From Puniceibacterium sp. IMCC21224 (GTDB lineage Bacteria; Pseudomonadota; Alphaproteobacteria; Rhodobacterales; Rhodobacteraceae): DNA of 64,000 bases. Below, in pieces: positions 1 to 8,992 of this stretch. The notes below the pieces were generated by a model. It was not told the origin of the DNA, made no database searches, and saw nothing but the letters and a program-made list of their open reading frames with translations. The stretch is from positions 1-64,000 of the forward strand of contig NZ_LDPY01000006.1 of the NCBI RefSeq assembly GCF_001038505.1, read 5' to 3'. The stretch's first letter is position 1. Every line of letters starts with the position of its first letter. The position numbers were made by a program, and so were the translations under genes.

Positions 1-336
1 GCAAAGTGGCCGACTTTGATATGCCGACCACATGCTTGGCGGAATTAAAAGCGCGACTGAGTTGCCTTGCCGAGATCGGGTTAATCTTAGGTTTGCCCGG
101 AAACAACCATCCCGCAGGCTGCGCTTCACGCCGATAGTCGCGCAGCAAATCCAGCAGGTCAGGCGACAGCATCACCTTGCGATCCTTGCCCTCGTCAACG
201 TGGATCAGCACCCGGTCGCTATCAATACGCTGACCTTCAGGCTGCAGACCTCAGACGCCCGCAAACCCGCACCATAGCTAATACTGAGGGCCGCGCGATA
301 TTTGAGGCCCGGCCCAGGGGCTGCAGCAATAACCTC
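1..336 (-). pseudogene. Remnant of a tyrosine recombinase (IS91-associated integrase type), cut by the window edge
   Basis: Read on the minus strand, this stretch gives a recognisable integrase middle section: KYRAALS, then GAGLRASEVCSLKVS, then, in a shifted frame, DSDRVLIHVDEGKDRKVMLS and further to GWLFPGKPKINPIS and RQLSRAFNSAK. This matches the core of the tyrosine-type recombinases that accompany IS91-like transposases, just before the catalytic H-x-x-R block, which would lie beyond base 1. A frameshift near 227-230 (one base missing from the expected Ser-Asp-Ile) breaks the reading frame, and the N-terminal half is missing. It directly abuts an IS30 fragment. It cannot encode an active enzyme. 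Family assignment is by recognition of the motif string, not by alignment. Confidence 0.7.
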
Positions 337-426
337 AGCGATCTTCGTCTTCGTAGCCTTCGCCTGAAGCATCGTTGCCAAGATTCAGCGTTCATCCAGG
401 TTCAATTTTCGGTAGGGTCGTCTCAT
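333..426 (-). pseudogene. 5' fragment of an IS30-family transposase
   Basis: The minus strand starts ATG AGA CGA CCC TAC and encodes MRRPYRKLNLDER, a stop codon (385-387), then ILATMLQAKATKTKIAEV. This is the N-terminal helix-turn-helix region typical of IS30-family transposases. A good ribosome binding site (AGGAGG, 432-437 on the other strand) lies 5 bases before the ATG. After about 31 codons the frame runs straight into the integrase remnant, so the rest of the transposase is gone. The early stop shows the copy is dead. It is a mobile-element scar at the left edge of the window. Confidence 0.7.
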
Positions 427-545
427 CACATCCTCCTGATCTGCATCAGAAACATATCCAGTGATGCAATCCAAAATGGAATGTGCCCCGGCTACATGAG
501 AATATCCAATAATCATTGTTATGTAAAATATTTAGACTCTACAAC

Positions 546-1523
546 TTAGAGCCGGCCCATGATGGCCGCCACCCAAAGCGCTGCCTGACTGGCAAAGGAC
601 TGGCGGTAAAGCCGCAGCCGCCTGAGTCCCGAAAGGCGCCCCCAGAGGCCGGCCTGATGCAACCCCTCGAATTCAGCAAGGCGGGCGCGGTTGAGCGGTG
701 TCAGGCGGTGGGCCGATGCCGACAGTGCGGCGATATTGGCCGCGTTCCATTTGCGAAAATCACCCCGCAGCAACTGGCGGACGCGTTTGACCCGCGCGCG
801 GGTCGTGTCGTTGGCGCCGATCTGGTTCACCCCGTGCTGCCGGTAGAGCAGCGTCGGTTGATCGTCATGCACGATGCGCCCCCCTGCTCCGGTAACGATC
901 TGGTAGATCCACCAGTCATGCACCACAACGCTGTCGGCCTCGCTCGCGGCGGCGCAAACCAGTTCGGCACCGGCGGCATTCAGCAGGATGGTGTTGCCTG
1001 CCACCACGTTCTGCACCAACGCGTTGCGGAACGACGGCGGGCGCGGGCGCGGCGCGGACAAACGGCGGGTGGTCAGCGTCTCGTCGGTGATCCAGGTGCG
1101 GCTGCAATATAGCGCGGGCCGGTCAGCAGGCAGCGCACTCAGCGCCGCAATCCCGCGCGACAGCCGGTCGGGCAGCCAGACATCATCCTGATCGCAGCAG
1201 GCCAGCCAGCTGCCCGTTGGCAGGTGATCCTGTACCCGGCGGATCAGTGACATGAAATTGGCCGGCCCATTGCCCAGCCGTGGCCCCGGCAGTCGGATCA
1301 GCGGATGCCCTGCGGCAAAGCGGTCCAGTCGCGCCGGGCTGTCATCCCCCGATCCGTCATCGCTGGCCAGCACCTGCCAGCGCGGATGATCCTGCGCCGC
1401 GATACTGCCAAGCTGAGCATCAAGGTTGTCGCCGCCATCATACACCGCCAGCAGAATCCCAACGAGGGGCACCAGCTCGGTTGTCCCGCTGTCGGGGATT
1501 ATGCTTTGTCCGCCCCGGTTCAC
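546..1523 (-). CDS. GT2-family glycosyltransferase, rhamnosyltransferase-like
   Basis: A 325-residue family 2 (GT-A fold) glycosyltransferase, expected to act at the cytoplasmic face of the inner membrane during repeat-unit assembly. The nucleotide-binding strand [22 protein letters not shown] lies near residues 19-40, an ASDDGS metal and nucleotide site near 54-59, and a CDQDDVW motif (the DxD equivalent) near 109-115. The middle also carries a VVHDWW motif near 200, as in many rhamnosyltransferases. The start is GTG, which overlaps the rmlA stop as GTGA (1520-1523), so the two genes are translationally coupled. That coupling suggests dTDP-rhamnose as donor, but the acceptor cannot be told from sequence. 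No transmembrane segment is evident. Confidence 0.85.
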   Translation of the reverse strand: MNRGGQSIIPDSGTTELVPLVGILLAVYDGGDNLDAQLGSIAAQDHPRWQVLASDDGSGDDSPARLDRFAAGHPLIRLPGPRLGNGPANFMSLIRRVQDHLPTGSWLACCDQDDVWLPDRLSRGIAALSALPADRPALYCSRTWITDETLTTRRLSAPRPRPPSFRNALVQNVVAGNTILLNAAGAELVCAAASEADSVVVHDWWIYQIVTGAGGRIVHDDQPTLLYRQHGVNQIGANDTTRARVKRVRQLLRGDFRKWNAANIAALSASAHRLTPLNRARLAEFEGLHQAGLWGRLSGLRRLRLYRQSFASQAALWVAAIMGRL

Positions 1524-2419
1524 GGCCGACGGGCGTATTGGGTGGCAAGCCCCGCCAGATAGGCACCGTACCCGTTCTTGGAGAACAGGCGCGCGCGTTC
1601 GGCCAGCGCCTCGGCGTCGATCCAGCCCTGGGCAAAGGCGACCTCTTCGAGGCAGCCGACCTGCTGGCCCTGACGCCGCTCAAGGGTGCGGACAAAATTG
1701 CCCGCATCCAGCAGCGATCCGTGCGTGCCAGTGTCGAGCCAGGCATAACCGCGTCCCATCAGTTCGACCGACAGCAAGCCTTCGTGCAGATACATCTCGA
1801 GCAGGGTGGTGATCTCAAGCTCGCCCCGGGCCGATGGCTTGACATTGCGGGCGCGCGTCGGCGCGTCGCCATCCAGAAAATACAGCCCGGTGACCGCGTA
1901 GTTCGAGGCCGGGACCGCTGGCTTTTCGACAATCGACACGGCCTTGCCTGACGCATCGAAGTCCACCACGCCGTAGCGTTCGGGATCAGCGACACGGTAG
2001 CCAAAGACGGTGCCACCGGTGGTCTTGGCATCGGCGGCCGCCAGTTGCTCGGGCAGGCCGTGGCCGTAAAAGATGTTGTCGCCCAGAACCAGAGCCGAGG
2101 GTGCGCCGGCCAGAAACTCCTCGGCCAGCAGGTAGGCTTGGGCCAAACCATCGGGCGATTCCTGCACCACATAGGTAAAGTCGACGCCCCACTGGCTGCC
2201 ATCCCCAAGGGTGCGGCGGAACTGCTCCTGATCCTGCGGCGTGGTGATCACGCAAATCTCGCGGATGCCCGCCAGCATCAGGACCGAGATCGGGTAATGG
2301 ATCATCGGCTTGTCATAAACCGGCAGCAGCTGTTTGCTGATGCCCATGGTCACCGGATAGAGCCGCGTGCCGGAGCCCCCCGCCAGGATAATGCCCTTGC
2401 GTGTCGTCATTGCGCTCAT
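1520..2419 (-). CDS. rmlA: Glucose-1-phosphate thymidylyltransferase RmlA
   Basis: Makes dTDP-glucose from dTTP and glucose 1-phosphate, the first step of dTDP-L-rhamnose synthesis. The 299-residue length is normal. The signature [11 protein letters not shown] near residues 14-24 and [15 protein letters not shown] near 29-43 are the nucleotide-binding loop and the sugar-site lysine region; [10 protein letters not shown] near 113-122 and EKP near 166 are also family hallmarks. The ATG at 2419 is preceded by AAGGA at good spacing; an internal ATG three codons later is possible. It is transcribed away from rmlC, rmlB and rmlD and runs into the GT2 gene with a 4-base overlap. Confidence 0.95.
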   Translation of the reverse strand: MSAMTTRKGIILAGGSGTRLYPVTMGISKQLLPVYDKPMIHYPISVLMLAGIREICVITTPQDQEQFRRTLGDGSQWGVDFTYVVQESPDGLAQAYLLAEEFLAGAPSALVLGDNIFYGHGLPEQLAAADAKTTGGTVFGYRVADPERYGVVDFDASGKAVSIVEKPAVPASNYAVTGLYFLDGDAPTRARNVKPSARGELEITTLLEMYLHEGLLSVELMGRGYAWLDTGTHGSLLDAGNFVRTLERRQGQQVGCLEEVAFAQGWIDAEALAERARLFSKNGYGAYLAGLATQYARRP

Positions 2420-2554
2420 CTTCCGTTCCTTGCCTCGTTACCATTCCTGTATTAACCAGAGTTTCAAAGGCTATGCGACAGGTCTCTTGCGCTTTGGATA
2501 CCGCTGATCGGTCATAGCCGCCTGTCTGCTGCAGCAGAACAACAGGGAATGGAC

Positions 2555-3601
2555 ATGATCACAGTCTGTCCGGTCGGACATTACGCCCATCGCCAGCCTC
2601 TTGCCTATGCGCCAATCCGGACCGCTGTTGCGGGGCGGGTTGGCGTGATCGACCGTCCTGAGACGGCGGATATCGTGATTGTCAGCCACAGCAAGGATCT
2701 GGACAGCTGCGCCGCCGCGCTGAGTGCCGCGCAACGCAACGGCGCACGCATCGTGCTGCTGTCCGAAGAACCGCTGTGGGACACGGTCTGGGCCCGCAAT
2801 CCGTTACAGCGTCAGCAGCACCACACCCATCCGCAGGGCAGCTTTGACTTTGCCTATCTCAACCACATGACCTCGGGGCTGTATGAGTTTTTGCAGATCC
2901 CCTATTTTCTGCTGACCGACCGCAGCTTTTTTGCCCGCTATGCAAGCTGGTTCGCCCAGACGGCGCAAAAGACCCCGAAGGATTGGCTGGACACCTGGGC
3001 CAGGGCCCCGCGCGATGTCGCCTTTGTCGCCGAATACCGCGATGATCCGAAATTCGACCGGGCCTTTGCGGGCATTGACATCTTTGGCCTTGGGGCATGG
3101 CGCACCCGGGTTGCCCTTGGCTGCAACACCGGCACTGTGCTGCGCACCGGCGCGGGCTGGAACACGCTGCCACGGCGTCAGGATCTGCCGGACTGGCATC
3201 TGGACAAATATCTGGACCTGCACGATGGATGCCGCATGGTTTCGGCGATCGAGAATACCCACCAGAACGCCTATGTGTCGGAAAAGATCTTTGATGCCTT
3301 TGCTGTCGGGGCCGTGCCGCTGACCGTTGCAGGGCCCGATCACCGGCTGCACGATCTGGCGCACCCAGACAGTCACCTCAACCTATACGGCCTGACCGAA
3401 GCTGATGCGGCCGCCACGATCGGGGCCTTTGCGCCCACGGCAGCGCTGGCCGAAGCCTATGCGCGCGCGCAGGCAAAGCTGCACACGCTCTTTGCCACGC
3501 CGGACAGGATTCTGGCGGAATACGCGTGGTTTGCCCAGAAGCTGACGCAGGAACTGACACAGGAGTTAGAGGCTGCGCCGTCACCACAGTCGCACGGATG
3601 A
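2555..3601 (+). CDS. GT10-family (fucosyltransferase-like) glycosyltransferase
   Basis: About 348 residues. The C-terminal half carries the family 10 donor motif, ENTHQNAYVSEKIFDAF followed by GAVP (around residues 232-255), which in bacterial and animal alpha-1,3/4-fucosyltransferases binds GDP-fucose. LLSEEPLW near 72 fits the N-terminal acceptor domain. The start at 2555 is chosen because AGGG at 2544-2547 lies 7 bases upstream; the ATG at 2549 is too close. The gene diverges from rmlA and precedes rmlC by about 160 bases. GDP-fucose would be supplied by gmd and fcl further along the window, so a fucosylated glycan is a reasonable inference. Exact linkage is unknown. Confidence 0.85.
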   Translation: MITVCPVGHYAHRQPLAYAPIRTAVAGRVGVIDRPETADIVIVSHSKDLDSCAAALSAAQRNGARIVLLSEEPLWDTVWARNPLQRQQHHTHPQGSFDFAYLNHMTSGLYEFLQIPYFLLTDRSFFARYASWFAQTAQKTPKDWLDTWARAPRDVAFVAEYRDDPKFDRAFAGIDIFGLGAWRTRVALGCNTGTVLRTGAGWNTLPRRQDLPDWHLDKYLDLHDGCRMVSAIENTHQNAYVSEKIFDAFAVGAVPLTVAGPDHRLHDLAHPDSHLNLYGLTEADAAATIGAFAPTAALAEAYARAQAKLHTLFATPDRILAEYAWFAQKLTQELTQELEAAPSPQSHG

Positions 3602-3760
3602 ATGCGGCACAGGCAGGCATTCCGGCGCAAAGACAGCGACGCTGGCCCGGATCGGGGACAGATCGCTTTCATCATTGGCACAGGCACGCTAGGACCTTTG
3701 CGAAATGGCGGATTGAGACCGGGACACCCGGCGCAGACCCCAGACAAAAAGGAAAAGACC

Positions 3761-4324
3761 ATGATCGTCGAGCAGACAGATTTGCCGGAAGTTCTGAAAA
3801 TCACGCCAAAGCGGCACAAGGATTCGCGCGGATTTTTCTCGGAAACCTGGCAGAGCGACGTGCTCGCCCGCGAGGCCGGGATCGAGGTCGCGTTTGTGCA
3901 GGACAACCAATCGTTTTCGATGCTCAAGGGCACATTGCGGGGGCTGCATTACCAATCTCCGCCGGCCGCACAGGACAAGCTGGTGCGCTGTGGTCGTGGG
4001 CGGCTTTTGGACGTTGCGGTTGATTTTCGCAAGAACAGCCCCCGGTTTGGCCAGTGGGTCGCCGTAGAGCTGAGCTTTGAAAACGGCGCGCAGCTGTTTG
4101 TGCCCAAGGGGTTTCTGCACGGGTTTGTCACCCTCGAACCCGACACCGAAATTCTGTACAAATGCAGCCATGGCTATGCCCCCGTATGCGACGGCGCGGT
4201 GCGCTGGGATGACCCTGATATCGGTATTTCCTGGGGCCTCGACAGCCCGCCGATGCTCAGCGATAAAGATGCGCGCGCGCCATTTCTGGCCGATTTTGAC
4301 AGTCCCTTTATCTACGAGGCATAG
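3761..4324 (+). CDS. rmlC: dTDP-4-dehydrorhamnose 3,5-epimerase RmlC
   Basis: Epimerises dTDP-4-keto-6-deoxyglucose at C3 and C5, the third step to dTDP-rhamnose. The 187 residues form a single cupin. The motif GTLRGLHYQ (about residues 55-63) holds the catalytic histidine, and VPKGFLHGFVTL (about 114-125) is the second cupin motif with the conserved histidine. DSRGFFSETW near 22-31 is the usual family start. The ATG at 3761 follows AAAAAGGAAAAGACC; the in-frame sequence upstream has no family resemblance and is excluded. rmlB begins 3 bases after the stop, so rmlC, rmlB and rmlD form one operon. Confidence 0.96.
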   Translation: MIVEQTDLPEVLKITPKRHKDSRGFFSETWQSDVLAREAGIEVAFVQDNQSFSMLKGTLRGLHYQSPPAAQDKLVRCGRGRLLDVAVDFRKNSPRFGQWVAVELSFENGAQLFVPKGFLHGFVTLEPDTEILYKCSHGYAPVCDGAVRWDDPDIGISWGLDSPPMLSDKDARAPFLADFDSPFIYEA

Positions 4325-4327
4325 GCC

Positions 4328-5395
4328 ATGAAAATTCTGATCACCGGTGGCGCGGGCTTTATCGGATCCGCGGTGGTGCGCCGCGCCATCGCCGACGGGC
4401 ACGAGGTGGTCAACCTTGACGCACTGACCTATGCCGCCTGTCTCGACAATGTGGCACAGGTGGCGGACCATCCCGGCTATGCCTTTGAGCAGGCCGATAT
4501 CCGTGACCGTGCTGCCGTGGACGGCGTTCTGGCCCGGCACACGCCGGATGCTATCATGCATCTTGCCGCCGAAAGCCATGTCGACCGTTCGATCGATGCG
4601 CCGGACGCCTTTGTCACCACCAATATCAACGGCACCTACACCATGCTTGAGGCCGCCCGCGCCTATTGGCAGGCGCAGGGCCGCCCCGAGGGATTCCGGT
4701 TTCACCACATCTCGACCGATGAGGTGTTTGGGTCGCTGGGCGCGACCGGGCAGTTCACCGAAGACACGCCCTATGCGCCCAATTCGCCCTATTCCGCCAG
4801 CAAGGCGGCGTCGGATCATCTGGTTCGCGCCTGGCATGAAACCTACGGCCTGCCCACGGTGATGACCAATTGCTCGAACAATTACGGCCCCTACCATTTC
4901 CCCGAAAAGCTGATCCCGGTGGTCATCCTCAAGGCGCTGGCTGGTGAGCCGATCCCGGTTTACGGACAGGGCTTAAACGTGCGCGACTGGCTGTTTGTCG
5001 AGGATCACGCCGCAGCCCTGCTGCTGGTGCTGCAACAGGGACAGGTCGGGCGCAGCTACAATATCGGCGGCGAAAACGAGGTCAGCAATATCGATCTGGT
5101 GCGGATGCTCTGCGCCATTCTTGACGACCGGCGCCCGCAGGCCCGGCCCCACGCTGACCTGATCACCTATGTCACCGACCGCCCCGGGCATGACCTGCGC
5201 TATGCGATCGACCCCAGCCGCATGCGCGACGAGCTGAACTGGCGCCCGTCGCTGACGCTGGCAGAGGGGCTGGCGCGCACCGTCGACTGGTATCTGGAAA
5301 ACGAAGGCTGGTGGCGCGCGTTGCAGGACCGGCAGGGGGTTGGCCAGCGGCTGGGCACCGGCGGCGAAACGCCCGCACCGGCGGTGTCGGCATGA
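4328..5395 (+). CDS. rmlB: dTDP-glucose 4,6-dehydratase RmlB
   Basis: NAD-dependent extended short-chain dehydrogenase that turns dTDP-glucose into dTDP-4-keto-6-deoxyglucose, step two of the rhamnose pathway. At 355 residues it is full length. [12 protein letters not shown] near residues 7-18 binds [15 protein letters not shown] near 81-92, STDEVFGSL near 132-140 (the Asp-Glu pair of the dehydratases) and [11 protein letters not shown] near 157-167 (catalytic Tyr and Lys) are all present. It starts 3 bases after rmlC, and its TGA overlaps the rmlD ATG (5392-5395). Nothing unusual. Confidence 0.96.
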   Translation: MKILITGGAGFIGSAVVRRAIADGHEVVNLDALTYAACLDNVAQVADHPGYAFEQADIRDRAAVDGVLARHTPDAIMHLAAESHVDRSIDAPDAFVTTNINGTYTMLEAARAYWQAQGRPEGFRFHHISTDEVFGSLGATGQFTEDTPYAPNSPYSASKAASDHLVRAWHETYGLPTVMTNCSNNYGPYHFPEKLIPVVILKALAGEPIPVYGQGLNVRDWLFVEDHAAALLLVLQQGQVGRSYNIGGENEVSNIDLVRMLCAILDDRRPQARPHADLITYVTDRPGHDLRYAIDPSRMRDELNWRPSLTLAEGLARTVDWYLENEGWWRALQDRQGVGQRLGTGGETPAPAVSA

Positions 5396-6255
5396 CGCTG
5401 CTGGTGTTCGGAAAAACCGGTCAGGTCGCGACCGAGCTTGCCCGCCTCTCTGGCCGCGGCGGTCTCGAGCTGATCTGTCTGAGCCGCGCCGAGGCGGATC
5501 TGTCCGATCCCGCCGCCTGCGCCGCAGCGATTGCGACGCACACTCCCAGCGCGGTGATCAATGCGGCCGCCTGGACGCAGGTGGACGGTGCCGAAACCGA
5601 TGAACCTGCCGCCAGAGTGGTCAATGCGGATGCCCCCGCCGCCATGGCGCAGGCCTGCGCCGGTATGGGTATTCCACTGGTCCATATCTCGACCGACTAC
5701 GTGTTTGACGGCACCGGGGACAGCCCCTGGACCACGTCGGATCCGGTTGCGCCGCAGAACGCCTATGGCCGCACCAAACTGGCTGGAGAAGACGCGGTGC
5801 GCACCGCTGGTGGCCCACATGCCGTCCTGCGCACAGCTTGGGTGTTTTCGGCCCATGGGGCCAATTTTGTGAAAACCATGCTGCGACTGGCCGAAACCCG
5901 TGACCAGCTGCGCGTTGTCAGCGACCAGATCGGCGGACCAACCCCGGCCCGCGCCATCGCCGAAGCCTGCCATGAGATCGCCCTGACGCTGATCCGAGAT
6001 CCGGGCAAAAGCGGCACCTATCATTTCTCGGGGGGGCCTGACATCAGCTGGGCCGGGTTTGCCCGCGCGATCTTTGCCGCGACCGGCGCACAGGTCGAGG
6101 TTGCGGATATCCCGTCATCCGACTATCCGACTCCTGCCCCGCGTCCGCTGAATTCACGCTTGGATTGCAGCGCCACCCAGCAGGCGTTTGGCATCGCACG
6201 GCCCGACTGGGCCACCGGGCTTAGGGATGTTCTGAGCGATCTGAGAGCAATCTGA
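5392..6255 (+). CDS. rmlD: dTDP-4-dehydrorhamnose reductase RmlD
   Basis: Final step of dTDP-L-rhamnose synthesis: NAD(P)H-dependent reduction of the 4-keto sugar. 287 residues. The N-terminus [16 protein letters not shown] is the variant Rossmann motif of this family, [10 protein letters not shown] (about 98-107) is a strong RmlD signature, and YGRTKLAGE (about 124-132) holds the catalytic Tyr and Lys. The ATG at 5392 overlaps the rmlB stop as ATGA, which fixes the start. Last gene of the rmlCBD run; the next gene lies on the other strand. Confidence 0.95.
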   Translation: MTLLVFGKTGQVATELARLSGRGGLELICLSRAEADLSDPAACAAAIATHTPSAVINAAAWTQVDGAETDEPAARVVNADAPAAMAQACAGMGIPLVHISTDYVFDGTGDSPWTTSDPVAPQNAYGRTKLAGEDAVRTAGGPHAVLRTAWVFSAHGANFVKTMLRLAETRDQLRVVSDQIGGPTPARAIAEACHEIALTLIRDPGKSGTYHFSGGPDISWAGFARAIFAATGAQVEVADIPSSDYPTPAPRPLNSRLDCSATQQAFGIARPDWATGLRDVLSDLRAI

Positions 6256-6307
6256 CCCACCGTCGCAGCTGCCGAATCCGTATCAGGCGGCTGCGGGAAA
6301 TAGGGCG

Positions 6308-7048
6308 TCAGGCGCCCTGCCGGACAATCTTGCCATCCACAATGTGAATGCCGCATTCGCTCTTTTCACTGTCAGCCCAGCGGCCGGCACGGGGATCTTC
6401 GTCCGGGCGCACGGCGCGGGTGCAGGGCGCGCAGCCGATGGACAGATACCCCTGAGCTTTGAGCGGATGCTCGGGCAGGTCATGCGCCTTGAAATACGAG
6501 GCGATGTCGTCACGACCCCAATCCAGCAGCGGATTGACCTTGAGCCAGCGATCCTGCGCCTCGAACAGCGCAAGATCGTCACGATCCGCTGTCTGGCCCC
6601 GCTTGCGCCCGGTGATCCAGCAGCTAAGGCTGCGCAGGGCCGCCAGCATCGGCAGCGTCTTGCGCACATGACAGCACAGATCGGGGTTGGTTTTGCTCAA
6701 ATCGCCGTCGGGATCGTCGGCGGCAACCCCGGCGGGGCGCGGCGTCACCACCTGAATGTTGCACAGACCCAGCTTGGCGACCAGCGTATCCCGGTATTCG
6801 ATGGTTTCGGGGAAATGCTTCCACGTGTCGAGAAAGATTACCGGCACGTAGGGGTCAATCATGGCCACCATATGCAACAGAACCGCAGATTCTGCCCCAA
6901 ACGACGAGACCAGCCCGATCTTGCCGGCAAAATCCTGACGGATGGCGGATTCAAGCACCTCCTGCGCGGACTGCCCCTCGTAGCGGTTGCTAAGACCATG
7001 GGCACGATCCTGAAGTTCAAGCCGTGCGGACGTTTCGAACGCTGCCAT
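6308..7048 (-). CDS. cysH: Assimilatory adenylyl-sulfate (APS/PAPS) reductase CysH
   Basis: Reduces activated sulfate to sulfite. At 246 residues it is the short bacterial form. SSFGAESAVLLHM (about 48-60) is the PP-loop nucleotide motif, and FLDTWKHFPET (about 72-82) is conserved. C125-C126 and C206-x-x-C209 are the four ligands of the [4Fe-4S] cluster that marks the APS-using type, and SECGIH holds the catalytic cysteine near 232. AGGAG lies 6 bases before the ATG. A 6-bp hairpin (7073-7086) sits just upstream and could affect expression. It lies directly downstream of sqdB on the same strand. Since SqdB consumes sulfite, the context suggests a dedicated sulfite source. cysD, cysN and cysC are not in the window. 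Confidence 0.93.
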   Translation of the reverse strand: MAAFETSARLELQDRAHGLSNRYEGQSAQEVLESAIRQDFAGKIGLVSSFGAESAVLLHMVAMIDPYVPVIFLDTWKHFPETIEYRDTLVAKLGLCNIQVVTPRPAGVAADDPDGDLSKTNPDLCCHVRKTLPMLAALRSLSCWITGRKRGQTADRDDLALFEAQDRWLKVNPLLDWGRDDIASYFKAHDLPEHPLKAQGYLSIGCAPCTRAVRPDEDPRAGRWADSEKSECGIHIVDGKIVRQGA

Positions 7049-7227
7049 GCAATGCTCCTACGGATAAAGACCCCCGGACATCCGGGATCACGAGAGGGGG
7101 TTTCGTTCTGTTTCTACCACCGGGCCCTGGGGATCAACAGCGCCCGATGCGGCAATCCGCCGATCTGTCCCGCCAAAATACACGCTGGGGCCGCGCGGTT
7201 CAACAAATGTGCGTAAAATATATGCGA

Positions 7228-7248
7228 TCCGCCCAATATCCGGGCGGA
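7228..7248 (-). terminator. Hairpin between sqdB and cysH, possible terminator
   Basis: A 7-bp perfect stem (TCCGCCC with GGGCGGA) and a 7-base loop lie 44 bases after the sqdB stop. On the minus strand it is followed by ATATATTTTACG, which is moderately T-rich. It may end or attenuate sqdB transcription before cysH. The roughly 240-base gap would leave room for a cysH promoter. Confidence 0.45.
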
Positions 7249-7291
7249 CCGCCTGTTCCTGCTGACCAGACTTTGGGTCAGCCCCCCGATA

Positions 7292-8449
7292 TCAACGCCA
7301 GAGCGAGACGCAGGGGATCTTGGTCTTGTCGCAGCGCTCGGCGTATTTCGAGGCAATTTCCTTGACCTCACCCATGACGCCGTCCGACAGCTTGATCGGC
7401 TTGAGGCCCATACCAAGGAACCGGTCGTTGGCGACGTGCAGCTCGTTCTCGGCGGCCTCGTTGCGCGGGTTTTCCAGATAGGCAATCTCGGTGCCCGTCA
7501 TGTCGTGGATCATCTGCGCCAGATCGCGGACCCGGTGGGTCTCGGTCATCTGGTTGAGGATGTTCACGCGCTCGCCTTCTTGCGGCGGGTTTTCCAGCGC
7601 CAGCTCGATGCAGCGGCAGGTGTCCTGAACGTGAATGAACGCACGTGTCTGACCACCGGTGCCATGCACGGTCATCGGATATTCGACCGCCGCCTGCATG
7701 ATAAAGCGGTTCAGCACGGTGCCGTAATCGCCATCGTAGTCAAAGCGGTTGATCAGACGCTCGTCTTTCTTGGTCTCGTCGGTCTGCGTACCCCAGACGA
7801 TGCCCTGATGCAGGTCGGTGATCTTTACGCCGTCGTTCTTGTTATAGAAGTGGAAGAACAGCTGATCCTGCGACTTGGTCATGTGGTAGATTGAGCCGGG
7901 GTTGGTCGGATACAGGATCTCCTGCTCGGACTCGCCTGCGGGTGTGTCGATCTTGACCTTGAGGTAGCCCTCGGGGATCTGCATGCCGGCGGTGCCGTAG
8001 CCATAGACACCCATGGTGCCCAGGTGAACCAGGTGGATGTCCTGACCGGATTCCACGATGGCGGCCAGCACGTCATTGGTGGCGCTGAGGTTGTTGTTGA
8101 CGGTGTAGCGCTTGTGATAGCTCGACTTCATCGAATAGGGCGCGGCGCGCTGTTCGGCAAAGTGGATGATCGCGTCGGGCTTTTCGTCCTGGATCAGGGT
8201 CAGCAGGCGATGATAATTTTCGCCGACAGTAAAGTTGTGAAACTTGATCTCGTTGCCGGTCAGTTCTTTCCACACCCGGATGCGTTCGCCAATCGGGCGG
8301 ATCGGGGTCAGGCTATCAACTTCGAGTTCGAGATCAATGGCGCGGCGCGAGAGGTTGTCGACGATAATGACGTCATGGCCACGGTTGGACAGGTACAACG
8401 CATTCGGCCAGCCGCAGAAACCGTCCCCCCCCAAAATTATTACTTTCAT
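7292..8449 (-). CDS. sqdB: UDP-sulfoquinovose synthase SqdB
   Basis: Converts UDP-glucose and sulfite to UDP-sulfoquinovose, an NAD-dependent reaction in the cytoplasm. 385 residues from [15 protein letters not shown], the characteristic start with the NAD-binding [18 protein letters not shown] contains Thr145, and SIYHMTK contains Tyr188 and Lys192, corresponding to the catalytic triad of plant SQD1. The start at 8449 follows AGAGG; the longer frame from 8506 would add 19 residues with no family match. No sqdA, sqdC, sqdD or sqdX-like sulfolipid gene is adjacent. Instead the gene sits among capsule genes, so the sugar nucleotide may serve a glycan. An 8-base C run lies in the first codons. 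Confidence 0.93.
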   Translation of the reverse strand: MKVIILGGDGFCGWPNALYLSNRGHDVIIVDNLSRRAIDLELEVDSLTPIRPIGERIRVWKELTGNEIKFHNFTVGENYHRLLTLIQDEKPDAIIHFAEQRAAPYSMKSSYHKRYTVNNNLSATNDVLAAIVESGQDIHLVHLGTMGVYGYGTAGMQIPEGYLKVKIDTPAGESEQEILYPTNPGSIYHMTKSQDQLFFHFYNKNDGVKITDLHQGIVWGTQTDETKKDERLINRFDYDGDYGTVLNRFIMQAAVEYPMTVHGTGGQTRAFIHVQDTCRCIELALENPPQEGERVNILNQMTETHRVRDLAQMIHDMTGTEIAYLENPRNEAAENELHVANDRFLGMGLKPIKLSDGVMGEVKEIASKYAERCDKTKIPCVSLWR

Positions 8450-8992
8450 CTTGTAAGCACCTCTTTCGATTAGATAGCCGATTTTCATTGGTCGAATCAG
8501 TGCCAATTACTAGCCCAGTCTCAGAAAGATCAAAAGGCCATTAATCGGCACGAAACCGCACATCATCAGCGGCTTTGTCAGCTTGCGAGCCAGAGCGTTA
8601 TACCGCTGCCTGCCCGGGCACAATCGGCTGAATTCAAAACCGAACCCGCCGTCCCAGACGGCGCCCCAGGCCGTTCCCAAGACTGCGGCGGTCCTGCGCT
8701 GAATCCACTCCCCGAGGGGACTACATCCGGCTCTGATACATAAGACGACATGTTCGAATCCCTGAAACCGGCGGGGTCCCCCGGCATCCGCCAGCGCCAA
8801 TTTTCCCCGCCTCCAGACCACGTCTGCATTCTGCCCATGAAAGCGGCAAAATCCGCCGGTGCGGGAAAAATAGGCGCCAAGACCCTTGAACCTGCAAAGC
8901 GATACAGTGCATGAGAATTGCGCAGACAGGCAGGCTCTGCACCCGGTTCTCCGCAGTGTGGGCCATGGATGCGACTTAACAGAAAGGCGATT
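8450..8992. other. 543-base divergent intergenic region, no gene supported
   Basis: It separates the minus-strand sqdB from the plus-strand epimerase and should carry both promoters. Short open frames exist on the minus strand (for example 8510-8821) but have no recognisable motifs or good ribosome binding sites and overlap one another. I see no clear promoter boxes, tRNA or repeat. The length is unusual for this densely packed region, so a decayed gene or a long regulatory leader is possible. Confidence 0.4.

Noticed and set aside
516..1112. A plus-strand frame of 198 codons opposite the first glycosyltransferase
   Set aside because: No motif; the minus strand has an intact GT2 with its DxD site and a coupled start.
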